Source: Pseudomonas sp. N040
Lineage (GTDB): Bacteria > Pseudomonadota > Gammaproteobacteria > Pseudomonadales > Pseudomonadaceae
Length of the DNA stretch: 64,000 nt
NCBI RefSeq assembly: GCF_015637705.1
Contig: NZ_JADOBE010000010.1
Coordinates: forward strand, 62,001 to 126,000
Direction of reading: 5' to 3'
Shown here: piece after piece, positions 56,387-64,000 of the stretch
Position numbering within the stretch: the stretch's first letter is position 1
Layout: each line of letters begins with the position of its first letter
Translations under genes and position numbers: made by a program
The notes under the pieces: model-generated
What the model saw: the letters and a program-made list of their open reading frames with translations, nothing else
The model's database searches: none
What the model was told of the DNA's origin: nothing

Positions 56387-57745
56387 TCAGCGGATGCCGG
56401 TAGTGGCCAGCGAGTCCGGCGACCATTTCACCTGGGGCAGTGGATCGCTGTACTTGATCCCGCCGTGCGGGCCGACCAGGCCGTTGATGTTGTAGGCGCC
56501 GCTGATCAGGTCGTAGATCATGGTCGTGGTGGCGTCCGGGTTCTGCTTGTCATAGCTCTGGGTCATGAAGGCGAAGGAACCACGGTACAGCTCGCCGCGG
56601 CCGTCATACTGGTCGGAAGCCAGAGCGATCCAGGTGTCCTCGTCCAGGTAGAAACGGCGCTTGTGGTAGATGTGGCGCTTGCCTTCCTTGAGGCTGGCCT
56701 CGACCACCCAGACGCGGTGCTTCTCCCAGCGCACGAGGTCGGGGTTTGCATGGTTCGGTGTGGTCAGCTGCTTGGGATCCTTGACGTAGGTCACCGCATA
56801 GGTGTTGTACGGCACGTACATCTCCTGCTTGCCGATCAGCTTCCAGTCGAAGCGATCCAGTGCCCCGGCGAACACGAAGGAGTCGTCGTACACCGCGGCA
56901 CCGGAAGTGCCCGGGTTCGGGGTGTCGTAGGCCAGGTCCGGGGCCAGCTTCACCCGGCGCTGGCCGGGCAGATACGACCAGGCGCGACGCGGTTGCTGCA
57001 ACGGGTTGGCCGCATCGCGAACCAGGATCGCTTCGCCAGCACGACGGGCCGGGCCGGAGTACAGCAGCTTGATCTGGTAAAAGGTGTCCTTGCCGGAAAC
57101 TGGCTTGGACAGGTCGCTGTAGGCGGCGTAGTTGATGAAGCCGATACCCGTGGTGGCCAGGTTCGGCACACCGGTCGAATCCACGTTCCAGGAGTCGAAC
57201 TTGCTGGCGATATTCACCCCCTGGTAACGCAGCAGGTGGTTCCACATGGCCTCATGGCCGGTCTGCGGGATCGGGAAGGGCGCGCCCGGGAGCACGTTGT
57301 CGATGCCGTTACCGCCATCGGTGGACTGGGCGGTCGTGGCGTTCTTCACCGTGTTGTCCAGTACGCGCTGGGGCAGGGAGGCGCTGCGATGGGTCGGGTA
57401 GACGTTGACATGGAAACTGGGGAACCGCTTGACCAGTTCGGCGGTGACCGCGGTCAGTTGATGCTTGTACTGCTCGACGTTCTTGCTGTCGATCACCAGT
57501 ACCGGCTTCTCGCCGGCATAAGGGTCGGGACGGAAGCTGTCGCCGGCCTTGAAGCTGGCCGGCGGGGTGGTCAGGCCACCCTCGTAGGCCGGGATGGAGC
57601 CGTCAGTGTTACCGGCTTTCTCGGCGCCGATCAGGGTCAGCTCGGCGCCAAGCTTGGCGGCCTCTGCCGGTGTAACGGCGGCCTGTGCCTGGCCGGCGAC
57701 GGCCAGGGCCAGAGACGCGGCCATCAGGGTGTGGACGAATTTCAT
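56387..57745 (-). CDS. DUF1329 family outer-membrane lipoprotein-like protein
   Basis: A 452-residue exported protein with a clear signal peptide (about 1-22, ending GQAQA). It matches DUF1329 (PNPNSGARRAYSY-like core; here QPRRAWSYLPGQRRVKLAPD and RRFYLDEDTWIALASDQYDGRGEL). Such proteins share a beta-rich LolB-like fold and are nearly always encoded next to a DUF1302 gene. The pair is often found in clusters for breakdown of steroids, terpenoids and other hydrophobic compounds. It follows the DUF1302 gene by 38 bases. Confidence 0.9.
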   Translation of the reverse strand: MKFVHTLMAASLALAVAGQAQAAVTPAEAAKLGAELTLIGAEKAGNTDGSIPAYEGGLTTPPASFKAGDSFRPDPYAGEKPVLVIDSKNVEQYKHQLTAVTAELVKRFPSFHVNVYPTHRSASLPQRVLDNTVKNATTAQSTDGGNGIDNVLPGAPFPIPQTGHEAMWNHLLRYQGVNIASKFDSWNVDSTGVPNLATTGIGFINYAAYSDLSKPVSGKDTFYQIKLLYSGPARRAGEAILVRDAANPLQQPRRAWSYLPGQRRVKLAPDLAYDTPNPGTSGAAVYDDSFVFAGALDRFDWKLIGKQEMYVPYNTYAVTYVKDPKQLTTPNHANPDLVRWEKHRVWVVEASLKEGKRHIYHKRRFYLDEDTWIALASDQYDGRGELYRGSFAFMTQSYDKQNPDATTTMIYDLISGAYNINGLVGPHGGIKYSDPLPQVKWSPDSLATTGIR

Positions 57746-57783
57746 CTAGTTGTTCTCCTGCGCAGGGCTAAGCCATTCGCGAA

Positions 57784-59706
57784 TCAAAAGGTGGTTTTCA
57801 GGGTCAGGTACACGGCGCCACGGTCTTCAGTCGCACCGGAGCCGGAGAAGGACGAGTAACCGCCGGCGTAGCAGGTGTAAGCGACCGAGGCAGTGCCCGC
57901 GACAGGAAGTGCCTGGGCGTTGTCGTTGACCGGGTCATCACACTTGCCGGCTTTGCCGAAGGCATCCACGTACTTGAGGTCGACGAAGTACTGGTTGCGA
58001 ATGATCGCGCCGACACCCAGCGAGTAGTTGCCGGTGTCTTCCGCACCGCCGCCGGCCACCGGCGAGTTGCCGTCGATGCCGTAGTTGACCGTCAGGGGCA
58101 TGTTCATGTCGACACCCGGGAGCACCTGGAACCAGGTCGGGGTGAAGTTGACGGCGATACCCACGTTGTCGCGGGTCGCCTTGTCCACGCCGCGGTAAGT
58201 GTCCTTGCCCTTGTAGAGCGCCTCGTTCTTGCTGTCCAGACTCAGCAGGTTGCTGTAGTAGAGCTCGCCCAGCAGGCTGGCGGAGTCGAACAGCGGGGTG
58301 TCGGCAATGGCGACCAGGCCGTTGAGGGTCCAGTGCAGGGTCTTGCCGGTGGCGGCCATGCTGTCGCCGTCCTCGGGTGCGGTATCGACCACGCCGGCAC
58401 TGCCCGGATTGATACCGGCTGCCTGCAGTGCCGCATAGGTCGTCGGGTTGTAGTTGGCCGCGATGCTGGTCAGCGTCATGTTCTCGCGGTAGTTCAGGTC
58501 GCTGCCGACGCTGACCCCGCCGAACTCCTTGGACAGGCTCAGGCCGTAGATGTCGATATTGTCGTTATAGGCGAACTGGTATTGCAGATACTGGCGGTCA
58601 AATACGGGCGGCGGAAAGCTGATAAGCGGCAGGCGTGTATCCAGGGTGGCCTGCGGCATGATGTCCGAGGTCTGGCGGTAGTAGAAGCCGAGGGTGCCAT
58701 CCAGCCACTCCGGCGACCACTTGGCCATGACGCCCCAGTCACCGCGGTCATCCGGGGTGTAATCGTCACCGCGGCGCAGGGTGATCTGCTTCGACACGTC
58801 AGCGACCGCGTTAGGGTTTATCGAGGGCAAAATCACAGGCACATAGCCATTGCCGAGCAGCAGGCTTTGTGCGCCTTGACCGACCACATCGGAACCGGCG
58901 TAGTAAGTGCCGGCTTCAGGCAGGCGTGCCGGGTCCCAGTCGAGGAAGTACTGGGCGCCGAAGGTCAGCTCCGGATTGAGGTTGAAGGTGGCGGAAATCT
59001 GGTTGCGTGGCAGGAACAGTTCCTTGGCCTCGGTGCCCGGCGAGGCAGCGGCCTTGGCCAGATCGAGGCCGGCCTGACCGTAGCTCAGCGAGTGCGCGGC
59101 ACTGAGGAAGGTCTCGCCCCAGAATACGTTGTGTTGGCCAGCTTTTACCCCCAGCAGCGAGTTGTCGCCGATCTCGGTGTTGTAGAACAGGAAGGCATCG
59201 AGGATTTCACCGGACGGGCCGTTGTAGTAACGCTGGGCGTAGTTACTCAGATGACGGCTGCCAAAGCCGCCGGCGGCGGCATTGGCCGGACCCAGCGCCT
59301 GGGTGATGTAGCCACTCTGGGCACCATTGCCGTTGACCATCGGGTTGGCGTTGGAGCCGGTATTCTCATAGGCCTTGTCATACCAGCTGGCGGCACTGAC
59401 GCGAAAGCCCATGCTCGACTTGAACACCACGTCCATCTCGGTCAGCAGGTCGACACGGTTGGTGATGTTGGTGCCGGCCTTGCGGAAGTTGTAGTCGCCG
59501 TCGTTGCTGTTGGGCGTACCAAGTATGCGGCTGTCGGCGCTTTCGGTGCGCACGCCGTAGTTGTACTTGAGGGTGTTGTCGAGACGCGCCGCCCAGTCTT
59601 CACTGCCAGTGTCGAATTCGAAGGCATGGGCGCTTGGCAGGCTGGCGGCCAGGATGGCCGTGGCCAGCAGGCTGCGGTGCAAGGGACGATGGTGTGGGCT
59701 CTTCAT
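57784..59706 (-). CDS. DUF1302 family outer-membrane beta-barrel protein
   Basis: A 640-residue protein with a signal peptide (cleavage near SAHA at about 25) and a beta-strand-rich body starting FEFDTGSEDWAARLDNTLKYNYGVRTE and ending in an aromatic residue (VYLTLKTTF), as outer-membrane barrels do. DUF1302 proteins are predicted channels for hydrophobic substrates. It is the first gene of the DUF1302-DUF1329 unit, and the LuxR gene lies upstream on the same strand. The start at 59706 is set by the signal peptide. Confidence 0.9.
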   Translation of the reverse strand: MKSPHHRPLHRSLLATAILAASLPSAHAFEFDTGSEDWAARLDNTLKYNYGVRTESADSRILGTPNSNDGDYNFRKAGTNITNRVDLLTEMDVVFKSSMGFRVSAASWYDKAYENTGSNANPMVNGNGAQSGYITQALGPANAAAGGFGSRHLSNYAQRYYNGPSGEILDAFLFYNTEIGDNSLLGVKAGQHNVFWGETFLSAAHSLSYGQAGLDLAKAAASPGTEAKELFLPRNQISATFNLNPELTFGAQYFLDWDPARLPEAGTYYAGSDVVGQGAQSLLLGNGYVPVILPSINPNAVADVSKQITLRRGDDYTPDDRGDWGVMAKWSPEWLDGTLGFYYRQTSDIMPQATLDTRLPLISFPPPVFDRQYLQYQFAYNDNIDIYGLSLSKEFGGVSVGSDLNYRENMTLTSIAANYNPTTYAALQAAGINPGSAGVVDTAPEDGDSMAATGKTLHWTLNGLVAIADTPLFDSASLLGELYYSNLLSLDSKNEALYKGKDTYRGVDKATRDNVGIAVNFTPTWFQVLPGVDMNMPLTVNYGIDGNSPVAGGGAEDTGNYSLGVGAIIRNQYFVDLKYVDAFGKAGKCDDPVNDNAQALPVAGTASVAYTCYAGGYSSFSGSGATEDRGAVYLTLKTTF

Positions 59707-59973
59707 GGGTTGGTGCACCTCTGGTTCTTGTAGTGGTGTGGAGCTGAAGCGATTCATCCGCCGCCTGCGCACGGCTCGACACAAGGTTGCCGCGCATGCG
59801 TGGGCTGTGTGCTTGCGCCGTTCCGGCGGGCAGTCCCGCGCAGTTACCTGCGCCGTACAGACACCGGGCGATATACACAGGCAACCCGGCGTGAGCTGTA
59901 CCTGTGCTGGTGACCGGAGCTGGATGGGCCGCCAGAATATGGCGAGCGCACCATTTCCCCACCCCTGTGACGA

Positions 59974-60011
59974 GGGGGGAGCTGATGCGCGAGGGGGGGG
60001 TAGGGGGGGGG
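59974..60011. other. Long G tracts (G6, G8, G9)
   Basis: In the 318-base gap 59707-60024, which has no gene, three pure G runs of 6, 8 and 9 bases occur within 38 bases of the plus strand (59974-59979, 59993-60000, 60003-60011), just past the LuxR stop and upstream of the DUF1302 gene. The gap otherwise should hold the DUF1302 promoter; I see no clear sigma70 match. Confidence 0.75.
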
Positions 60012-60024
60012 CTAAAAGCCGGGA

Positions 60025-62694
60025 CTATGGCTGCAGGATGCCCAGCAGGTAGGCGCGGTCGACCAGATGCTTGCGGTTGCCGGCCTGGAATTTGCTGAGC
60101 AGATTCTTCATGTGCCACTTCACGGTTTCTTCACCGACGTCGAGCGCCTGGGCGATCTGCTTGTTCGACAGGTTTTGCGTCAGCAATTGCAGGATTTCGC
60201 GCTCCTTGGGGGTGAGCATCCGACTTGGCGAAACACTCGCCGAGGCGGTTACCCGCGGTGCCCGCGGAGGCTCGCCAGTGGCTGCTTGCGGCGCAGGGCC
60301 GGCTGTTGCAGCCTGTGCCGCCCAGGCGGACAACTGCGGGTGGGTATCGACCAGCACGCGTTGCAGGCCGAGTTCGGCGGCCAGGCTGAGGGCCTCGCGC
60401 AGCAGTGGCAGGCCATCTTCACCCAGCCGCTGGCGGGCGAGTGCCTGCAACAATTTCACCTGCACCGACTCACGCCCGCGGCGCAGTTGCTCCGCCAGGC
60501 GGGCCGCCTGTTCGAGCGGCGGCAATAGGTCCCGCCAGGCCTCCCTGGCAACCGCAGCATAGGCCTGTGCCAGTTGTGCGTAGAGGGCCAGTTCCGGCCC
60601 CAGCAGGCCCTGTTCCTGGCGGACGAAGTCGGGCAGCCGGCGTTCCAGGCGCAGCCACAGGGACTGACAGGTTTCGCTATGGCCGCGCAGGGCGTGCAGA
60701 CGAATCTGCTCGGCCAGCGAAGCAATCGACAGGCGTGGCATCTGCCGGGTTTCACCCAGGGCGAACAGCTCATTGAGCAGGTCATGCGCACGGTGGGCCT
60801 GCCCCTGCAGCGCGGCGAGGCGTGCCGCAGTGAGGTGGCCGAGCATGATGCCTTCGGGTGCGGCCAGGTGCGCCAGCACGTCCATGCGGTTGGCCAGGAT
60901 GGTGCCAGCCTCCTCCAGGGCGTCACGCTCGAGCAGTACGCTGGCCAGGGCGGTGGCGAGCAGCACGGCGATGCCGCTGCGCCGACCGAGTTCCTGGTCG
61001 GCTTTGCTCAGGCTGGCGCGCAGCACCCGTTCGGCACTGAGCATCTGTCCTTCCCAGAAATAAGACAGGCCGATAATCCATTCGCGGTGGCCGGACATGA
61101 TATCCATAGCCAGGCCGCCGGAGCTGCGCTGCGCCTGCTGGCAATAGTGGCGGGTCAGCTCTGGCTGCCCCTCGCTCAGGGCCAGGCGGGCACGGTGATT
61201 GGTCATCACCGCCTGCAGGTTGCTTGAGCGTGGCGGGGGTTTCTGCAGCCATGGGCCGATGATGCTCAACGAGCGATCCGGCTGGTCGGCGAATAAGGCA
61301 GCAGTCGCGGCAATGGCCGCGGCTTCGCAGTGCTGCTCGTCGGACGCCTGGGGGTCGCCGCCAATTTGCTCGGCCAGGCGCAGCGCTTCGGCCTGCAGTT
61401 CGCTGCTGGCCAGCGACCAGGCCACGGCCAGGCGCAGGCGCGGGCGGCGTTCGACTTCTGCGCTTGGCAGCTGCTTCACCCAGTCCAGCACCCGTGCCAG
61501 GTGGCCGCGCAGCATGAGTTCGTACAGGCAGCTCTCAGCCAGGGCATAGGCTTGATCGGTTTGCCCGGCGAGCAGCGCCTGTTGCGCGGCGGCCTCGCGG
61601 AGGTCGTGGGCCGCGAGCCAATCGGCGGCGCGCTGGTGCAAGACCCGCCGCTCGCTGTCGGGCAGCGCGGCGAAGCGTTGGCGAAGCAGTTCCTGTGCCA
61701 GCGGATGGATACGCAACCAGTCACTGTCGACGCTCTCGATCAGGATCGGGGTGCTGTTCAGCAGCTCCTGCAACCAGGCTGGTGCGCGCGCATCACCCAA
61801 CAGGGCGAGACAGAGCTCTGGATGAATCATCTCGAACAGCGAGATGCGCGTGAGGAAGTCGGTTTGTTGTGGCGAAAGGCGGGCCAGCAGCGAGTCGACC
61901 AGATGTTGTTGCAGGTTACCCCCGCTGGAGCCCAGTTCGCGGGTGGCCGCATGCAGGTCCGTAGCATGCTCGAGCGCGGAAATTGCCAGCTGCAGTCCCA
62001 GCGGCCAGCCCTCGGTGATTTCATGCAGGCGCACCCGGTCATCCAGCTCCAGGCGCTGGTCGAAACGTGCGGCGAGCAGGGCAAGGGTTTCGTCCAGGGT
62101 AAAGCGCAGCTCCTCGCTGCTGATCGAGCGAAACTGGCCATGGATCAGCAGCTTCGGCGTGGACTGGCCGAACCGCCCGCGCGAAGCCAGGGCAATGTGC
62201 AGATTGGCTGGGGCATTGCGCAGCAGGTAGGGCAGGGAATGGCGCAGCGTGGTGTCGGGCAGGTGATGCACATCATCAAGGATCAGCAGGGTCTCGGCGC
62301 CCAGATCGGCGATTTCTGCCAGCCAGCTGGTCAGCTCGCCCAGCTCGTCGGCTTCCTGACTGAGGCGCTGGGGAGCGCCCTGGGCTATCACCGGCCGGCC
62401 ACTGCCGACGGCCTTGGCTACGGCCAGACCTTGAGCCAGGCGCGAGGGCACGTCTTGCTCGTCGAGACTCAACCAGACCACCACGCCGCCCTGTGCCAGC
62501 CACTCGCGGCGCCATTGCGCCAGCAGCTGGGTCTTGCCGAAGCCGGCCGGCGCCTGCAAAACCAGCACAGCCTTGTCGGTCAGCCGGGTCGCGTTCAGGC
62601 TCAGGCGGTTACGCAGCATGGCGGATTTATGCAGTCGCGGTGGTGTCGCTTTCAGGACCAGGCCAGGCTCTGTGCTCACTAGGCTCAAGTGCAT
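60025..62694 (-). CDS. Large LuxR family regulator, MalT/LAL type
   Basis: An 889-residue ATP-dependent activator. The Walker A motif APAGFGKT is at residues 48-55, the Walker B-like region is LLILDDVHHL, a long helical-repeat midsection (about 330-780) follows, and a C-terminal LuxR HTH (about 820-885) has LTPKEREILQLLTQNLSNKQ then VKWHMKNLLSKF. Proteins of this type bind a small inducer and activate neighbouring operons. It lies just upstream of the DUF1302/DUF1329 genes on the same strand and is the best candidate controller of the catabolic genes. Confidence 0.92.
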   Translation of the reverse strand: MHLSLVSTEPGLVLKATPPRLHKSAMLRNRLSLNATRLTDKAVLVLQAPAGFGKTQLLAQWRREWLAQGGVVVWLSLDEQDVPSRLAQGLAVAKAVGSGRPVIAQGAPQRLSQEADELGELTSWLAEIADLGAETLLILDDVHHLPDTTLRHSLPYLLRNAPANLHIALASRGRFGQSTPKLLIHGQFRSISSEELRFTLDETLALLAARFDQRLELDDRVRLHEITEGWPLGLQLAISALEHATDLHAATRELGSSGGNLQQHLVDSLLARLSPQQTDFLTRISLFEMIHPELCLALLGDARAPAWLQELLNSTPILIESVDSDWLRIHPLAQELLRQRFAALPDSERRVLHQRAADWLAAHDLREAAAQQALLAGQTDQAYALAESCLYELMLRGHLARVLDWVKQLPSAEVERRPRLRLAVAWSLASSELQAEALRLAEQIGGDPQASDEQHCEAAAIAATAALFADQPDRSLSIIGPWLQKPPPRSSNLQAVMTNHRARLALSEGQPELTRHYCQQAQRSSGGLAMDIMSGHREWIIGLSYFWEGQMLSAERVLRASLSKADQELGRRSGIAVLLATALASVLLERDALEEAGTILANRMDVLAHLAAPEGIMLGHLTAARLAALQGQAHRAHDLLNELFALGETRQMPRLSIASLAEQIRLHALRGHSETCQSLWLRLERRLPDFVRQEQGLLGPELALYAQLAQAYAAVAREAWRDLLPPLEQAARLAEQLRRGRESVQVKLLQALARQRLGEDGLPLLREALSLAAELGLQRVLVDTHPQLSAWAAQAATAGPAPQAATGEPPRAPRVTASASVSPSRMLTPKEREILQLLTQNLSNKQIAQALDVGEETVKWHMKNLLSKFQAGNRKHLVDRAYLLGILQP

Positions 62695-63144
62695 TGCTCT
62701 CAACGGATGGGCTGTCTCCAGCTGACGACAAAGCATCGCTGGATGTTCTTGTGCGGGTCATGGCGCGCCTGCTTCGCCGCACCGGAATACTAGCCATTTG
62801 GCCATCGCCAGGGTCGTGAAGTCCAGACAGCCGTCGCGCGGTGCACCTTTACAGGCTGGCCCCGAACGCTGCGAGGCGTTGTATCGGCCTGCTCTGCCTT
62901 GCAGATTTCGTGGTCCTGCAGCAAGACCGAGCGTCTTGCGGGAATTGCTGCTTTGCGGATTTACGATTTGCGGATTTCCGATAGCTCGGACGGTCGCAGA
63001 CTGGGACTCTATGTGCCTGTTAGCGGTAATGCGCATTGCGCTGAGCCGAAATCACAAGTAGTGCGCGGCCGGCTGGTGAATAATTGCCGGCCTGATTTAC
63101 TACCCTCGCCGCGCGCGCAAGCCCGCCTGGAGACCCTGCTGGAC
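62695..63144. other. Intergenic region with no recognised gene
   Basis: These 450 bases separate the LuxR gene from the parvulin gene. They contain the tandem copies of the shared element (62952-62982). No convincing ORF, tRNA or terminator was seen; a frame open from 62899 joins the parvulin gene but its upstream part lacks family character. Confidence 0.6.
62952..62982 (+). promoter_or_regulatory. Shared regulatory element, tandem copies upstream of parvulin gene
   Basis: TTTGCGGATTTACGAT and TTTGCGGATTTCCGAT follow each other with a 15-base period, in the plus orientation, 162 bases before the ATG at 63145. They match the elements at 49958 and 56143. Confidence 0.6.
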
Positions 63145-63996
63145 ATGACCGCCCACCAATCCGCCCCCGTTCGCCGGCACGCCTGGCTGCGCCGCCTGCT
63201 GGGCGAGCCGTTCCTGCAGTTCATCGTCCTTGGTGCGCTGATCTTCGTGGTGAATGCCCGCTTCGGCGTCGAGGCCGCCGCGACCCGCATCGACATCGAT
63301 GCGCAGGATTGGCAGCGCCTCGCCGCCATGGCGCAAAAGCAGTGGGGCAAACCGGCGACTGCCGAGGAACTGCAAGATCTGGTGCAGCAGCAGATACGCG
63401 AGGAGGTGCTGTACCGCGAGGCGCTGGCCAGCGGCCTGCAGACCGACGACGTGATCGTGCGGCGGCGCCTGGTGCAGAAGATGGAGTTCCTCGCCCAGTC
63501 GGATGTGCCATTGCCCACTGAAGACGAAGTGCTGGCCTTCTACAAAGCGCACCCCGAGCGCTTTGGCGCGCCGGCCGAACTGAGCTTTCGCCAGCTTTAC
63601 TTCAAGGACCCCGCGGCGGCCGAACAGGCGCTGGCGCAACTGCGCGCCGACCCGCAGGCCAGCGTGAGCGGCGAGCGCCTGATGCTGCCCGAGCACTTCG
63701 TTGCGCAGTCGCAGGCAATGGCCGCCCGCGAGTTCGGCGCAGCGTTCGCCGCGCAGCTGTTTGAATTGCCGGTCGGCCAGTGGAGCGCGCCGTTGCGCTC
63801 GCCCTTCGGTGTGCATCTGGTGCGGGTCGAGCGCCACGAACCGGCGCAGTTGCTGGAATACGCGACCATCCGTGACAAGGTGGCCGCCGAGCTGACCGCC
63901 CAGCGCCAGCAGGAGGCGCGTGACGCCGCCTACGCGGCGCTGCGCAGTCGCTACCAGATCCATATCGAGCCGCTGGCCGAGGCTGCCGCGCCATGA
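63145..63996 (+). CDS. PpiC-like parvulin peptidyl-prolyl isomerase, membrane-anchored
   Basis: A 283-residue protein with one N-terminal membrane helix (about 20-40, FLQFIVLGALIFVVNARFG), a SurA-like helical part (about 50-125) and a parvulin-type isomerase domain (about 130-235) with ELSFRQLYF and FELPVGQWSAPLRSPFGVHLVRV. It would act in the periplasm. The ATG at 63145 is chosen as the first giving the anchor. Its stop overlaps the start of the next gene (ATGA). In related genomes such genes often precede a HupE/UreJ-type membrane protein. Confidence 0.85.
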   Translation: MTAHQSAPVRRHAWLRRLLGEPFLQFIVLGALIFVVNARFGVEAAATRIDIDAQDWQRLAAMAQKQWGKPATAEELQDLVQQQIREEVLYREALASGLQTDDVIVRRRLVQKMEFLAQSDVPLPTEDEVLAFYKAHPERFGAPAELSFRQLYFKDPAAAEQALAQLRADPQASVSGERLMLPEHFVAQSQAMAAREFGAAFAAQLFELPVGQWSAPLRSPFGVHLVRVERHEPAQLLEYATIRDKVAAELTAQRQQEARDAAYAALRSRYQIHIEPLAEAAAP

Positions 63997-64000
63997 TCCG
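63993..64000 (+). CDS. Start of next gene (only eight bases in window)
   Basis: An ATG overlapping the parvulin stop codon begins the next coding sequence. The product cannot be told from the bases present. Confidence 0.3.

Overview
The window reads as a chromosomal segment of a GC-rich Pseudomonas-type gammaproteobacterium (Pseudomonas or a close relative such as Halopseudomonas). The evidence is gene order. From the end of apbE through nqrM, sthA, lolCDE, comEC, exbBD, lpxK, kdsB, murB, rne, rluC, sppA, yceD-rpmF-plsX-fabD-fabG-acpP-fabF-pabC-mltG-tmk-holB-pilZ-tatD, the order matches the known P. aeruginosa PA2993-PA2957 block almost gene for gene.

Region 1 (1-31394) is core housekeeping, mostly on the plus strand and tightly packed. 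It holds Na+-NQR maturation, transhydrogenase, lipoprotein sorting, lipid A and KDO synthesis, murein precursor synthesis, RNase E with a long leader, 23S rRNA pseudouridylation, the fatty acid/phospholipid operon driven by a textbook promoter in front of yceD, and thymidylate kinase/clamp-loader genes. Many junctions are ATGA/GTGA-type overlaps, often with GTG or TTG starts, so translation is probably coupled.

Region 2 (31395-41362) is transitional. It holds a structured RNA candidate at the place where Pseudomonas carries RgsA, two TetR regulators, MoaA overlapped by a second radical-SAM gene, a DUF1285 protein, and an accessory set (metallo-beta-lactamase-fold protein, sulfatase, DUF1330 protein, tandem DsbA/HCCA-isomerase-like protein, small DUF6489-like protein). 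REP-like palindromes lie between these genes.

Region 3 (41496-46594, minus strand) is an arsenic resistance operon. It encodes an ArsC-ArsR fusion with the complete Cys11/Cys83/Cys90 reductase triad and an ELCVCE metal site, a GAPDH and the ArsJ efflux permease (export of 1-arseno-3-phosphoglycerate), an SO_0444/ArsP-like permease and a small CxxC thioredoxin-fold protein. A nested inverted-repeat element separates the GAPDH gene from arsJ.

Region 4 (46773-62694) looks like a catabolic and carbon-storage island. It has an AraC regulator, a fumarylacetoacetase-family hydrolase, a cyclase-family hydrolase, intracellular PHB depolymerase, PHA synthase, acyl-CoA synthetase, an SCP2-type thiolase, the outer-membrane pair DUF1329/DUF1302, and a large MalT-like LuxR regulator. 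A near-identical 16-19 bp element (TTTGCGGATTTNCGAT) lies upstream of the cyclase gene, the thiolase gene and, as a tandem pair, the parvulin gene at 63145, always in the same orientation as the gene. This suggests a shared regulon that ties uptake and activation of a hydrophobic acyl substrate to polyester storage. The substrate cannot be read from the sequence. The window ends in a PpiC-like gene overlapping the next gene.
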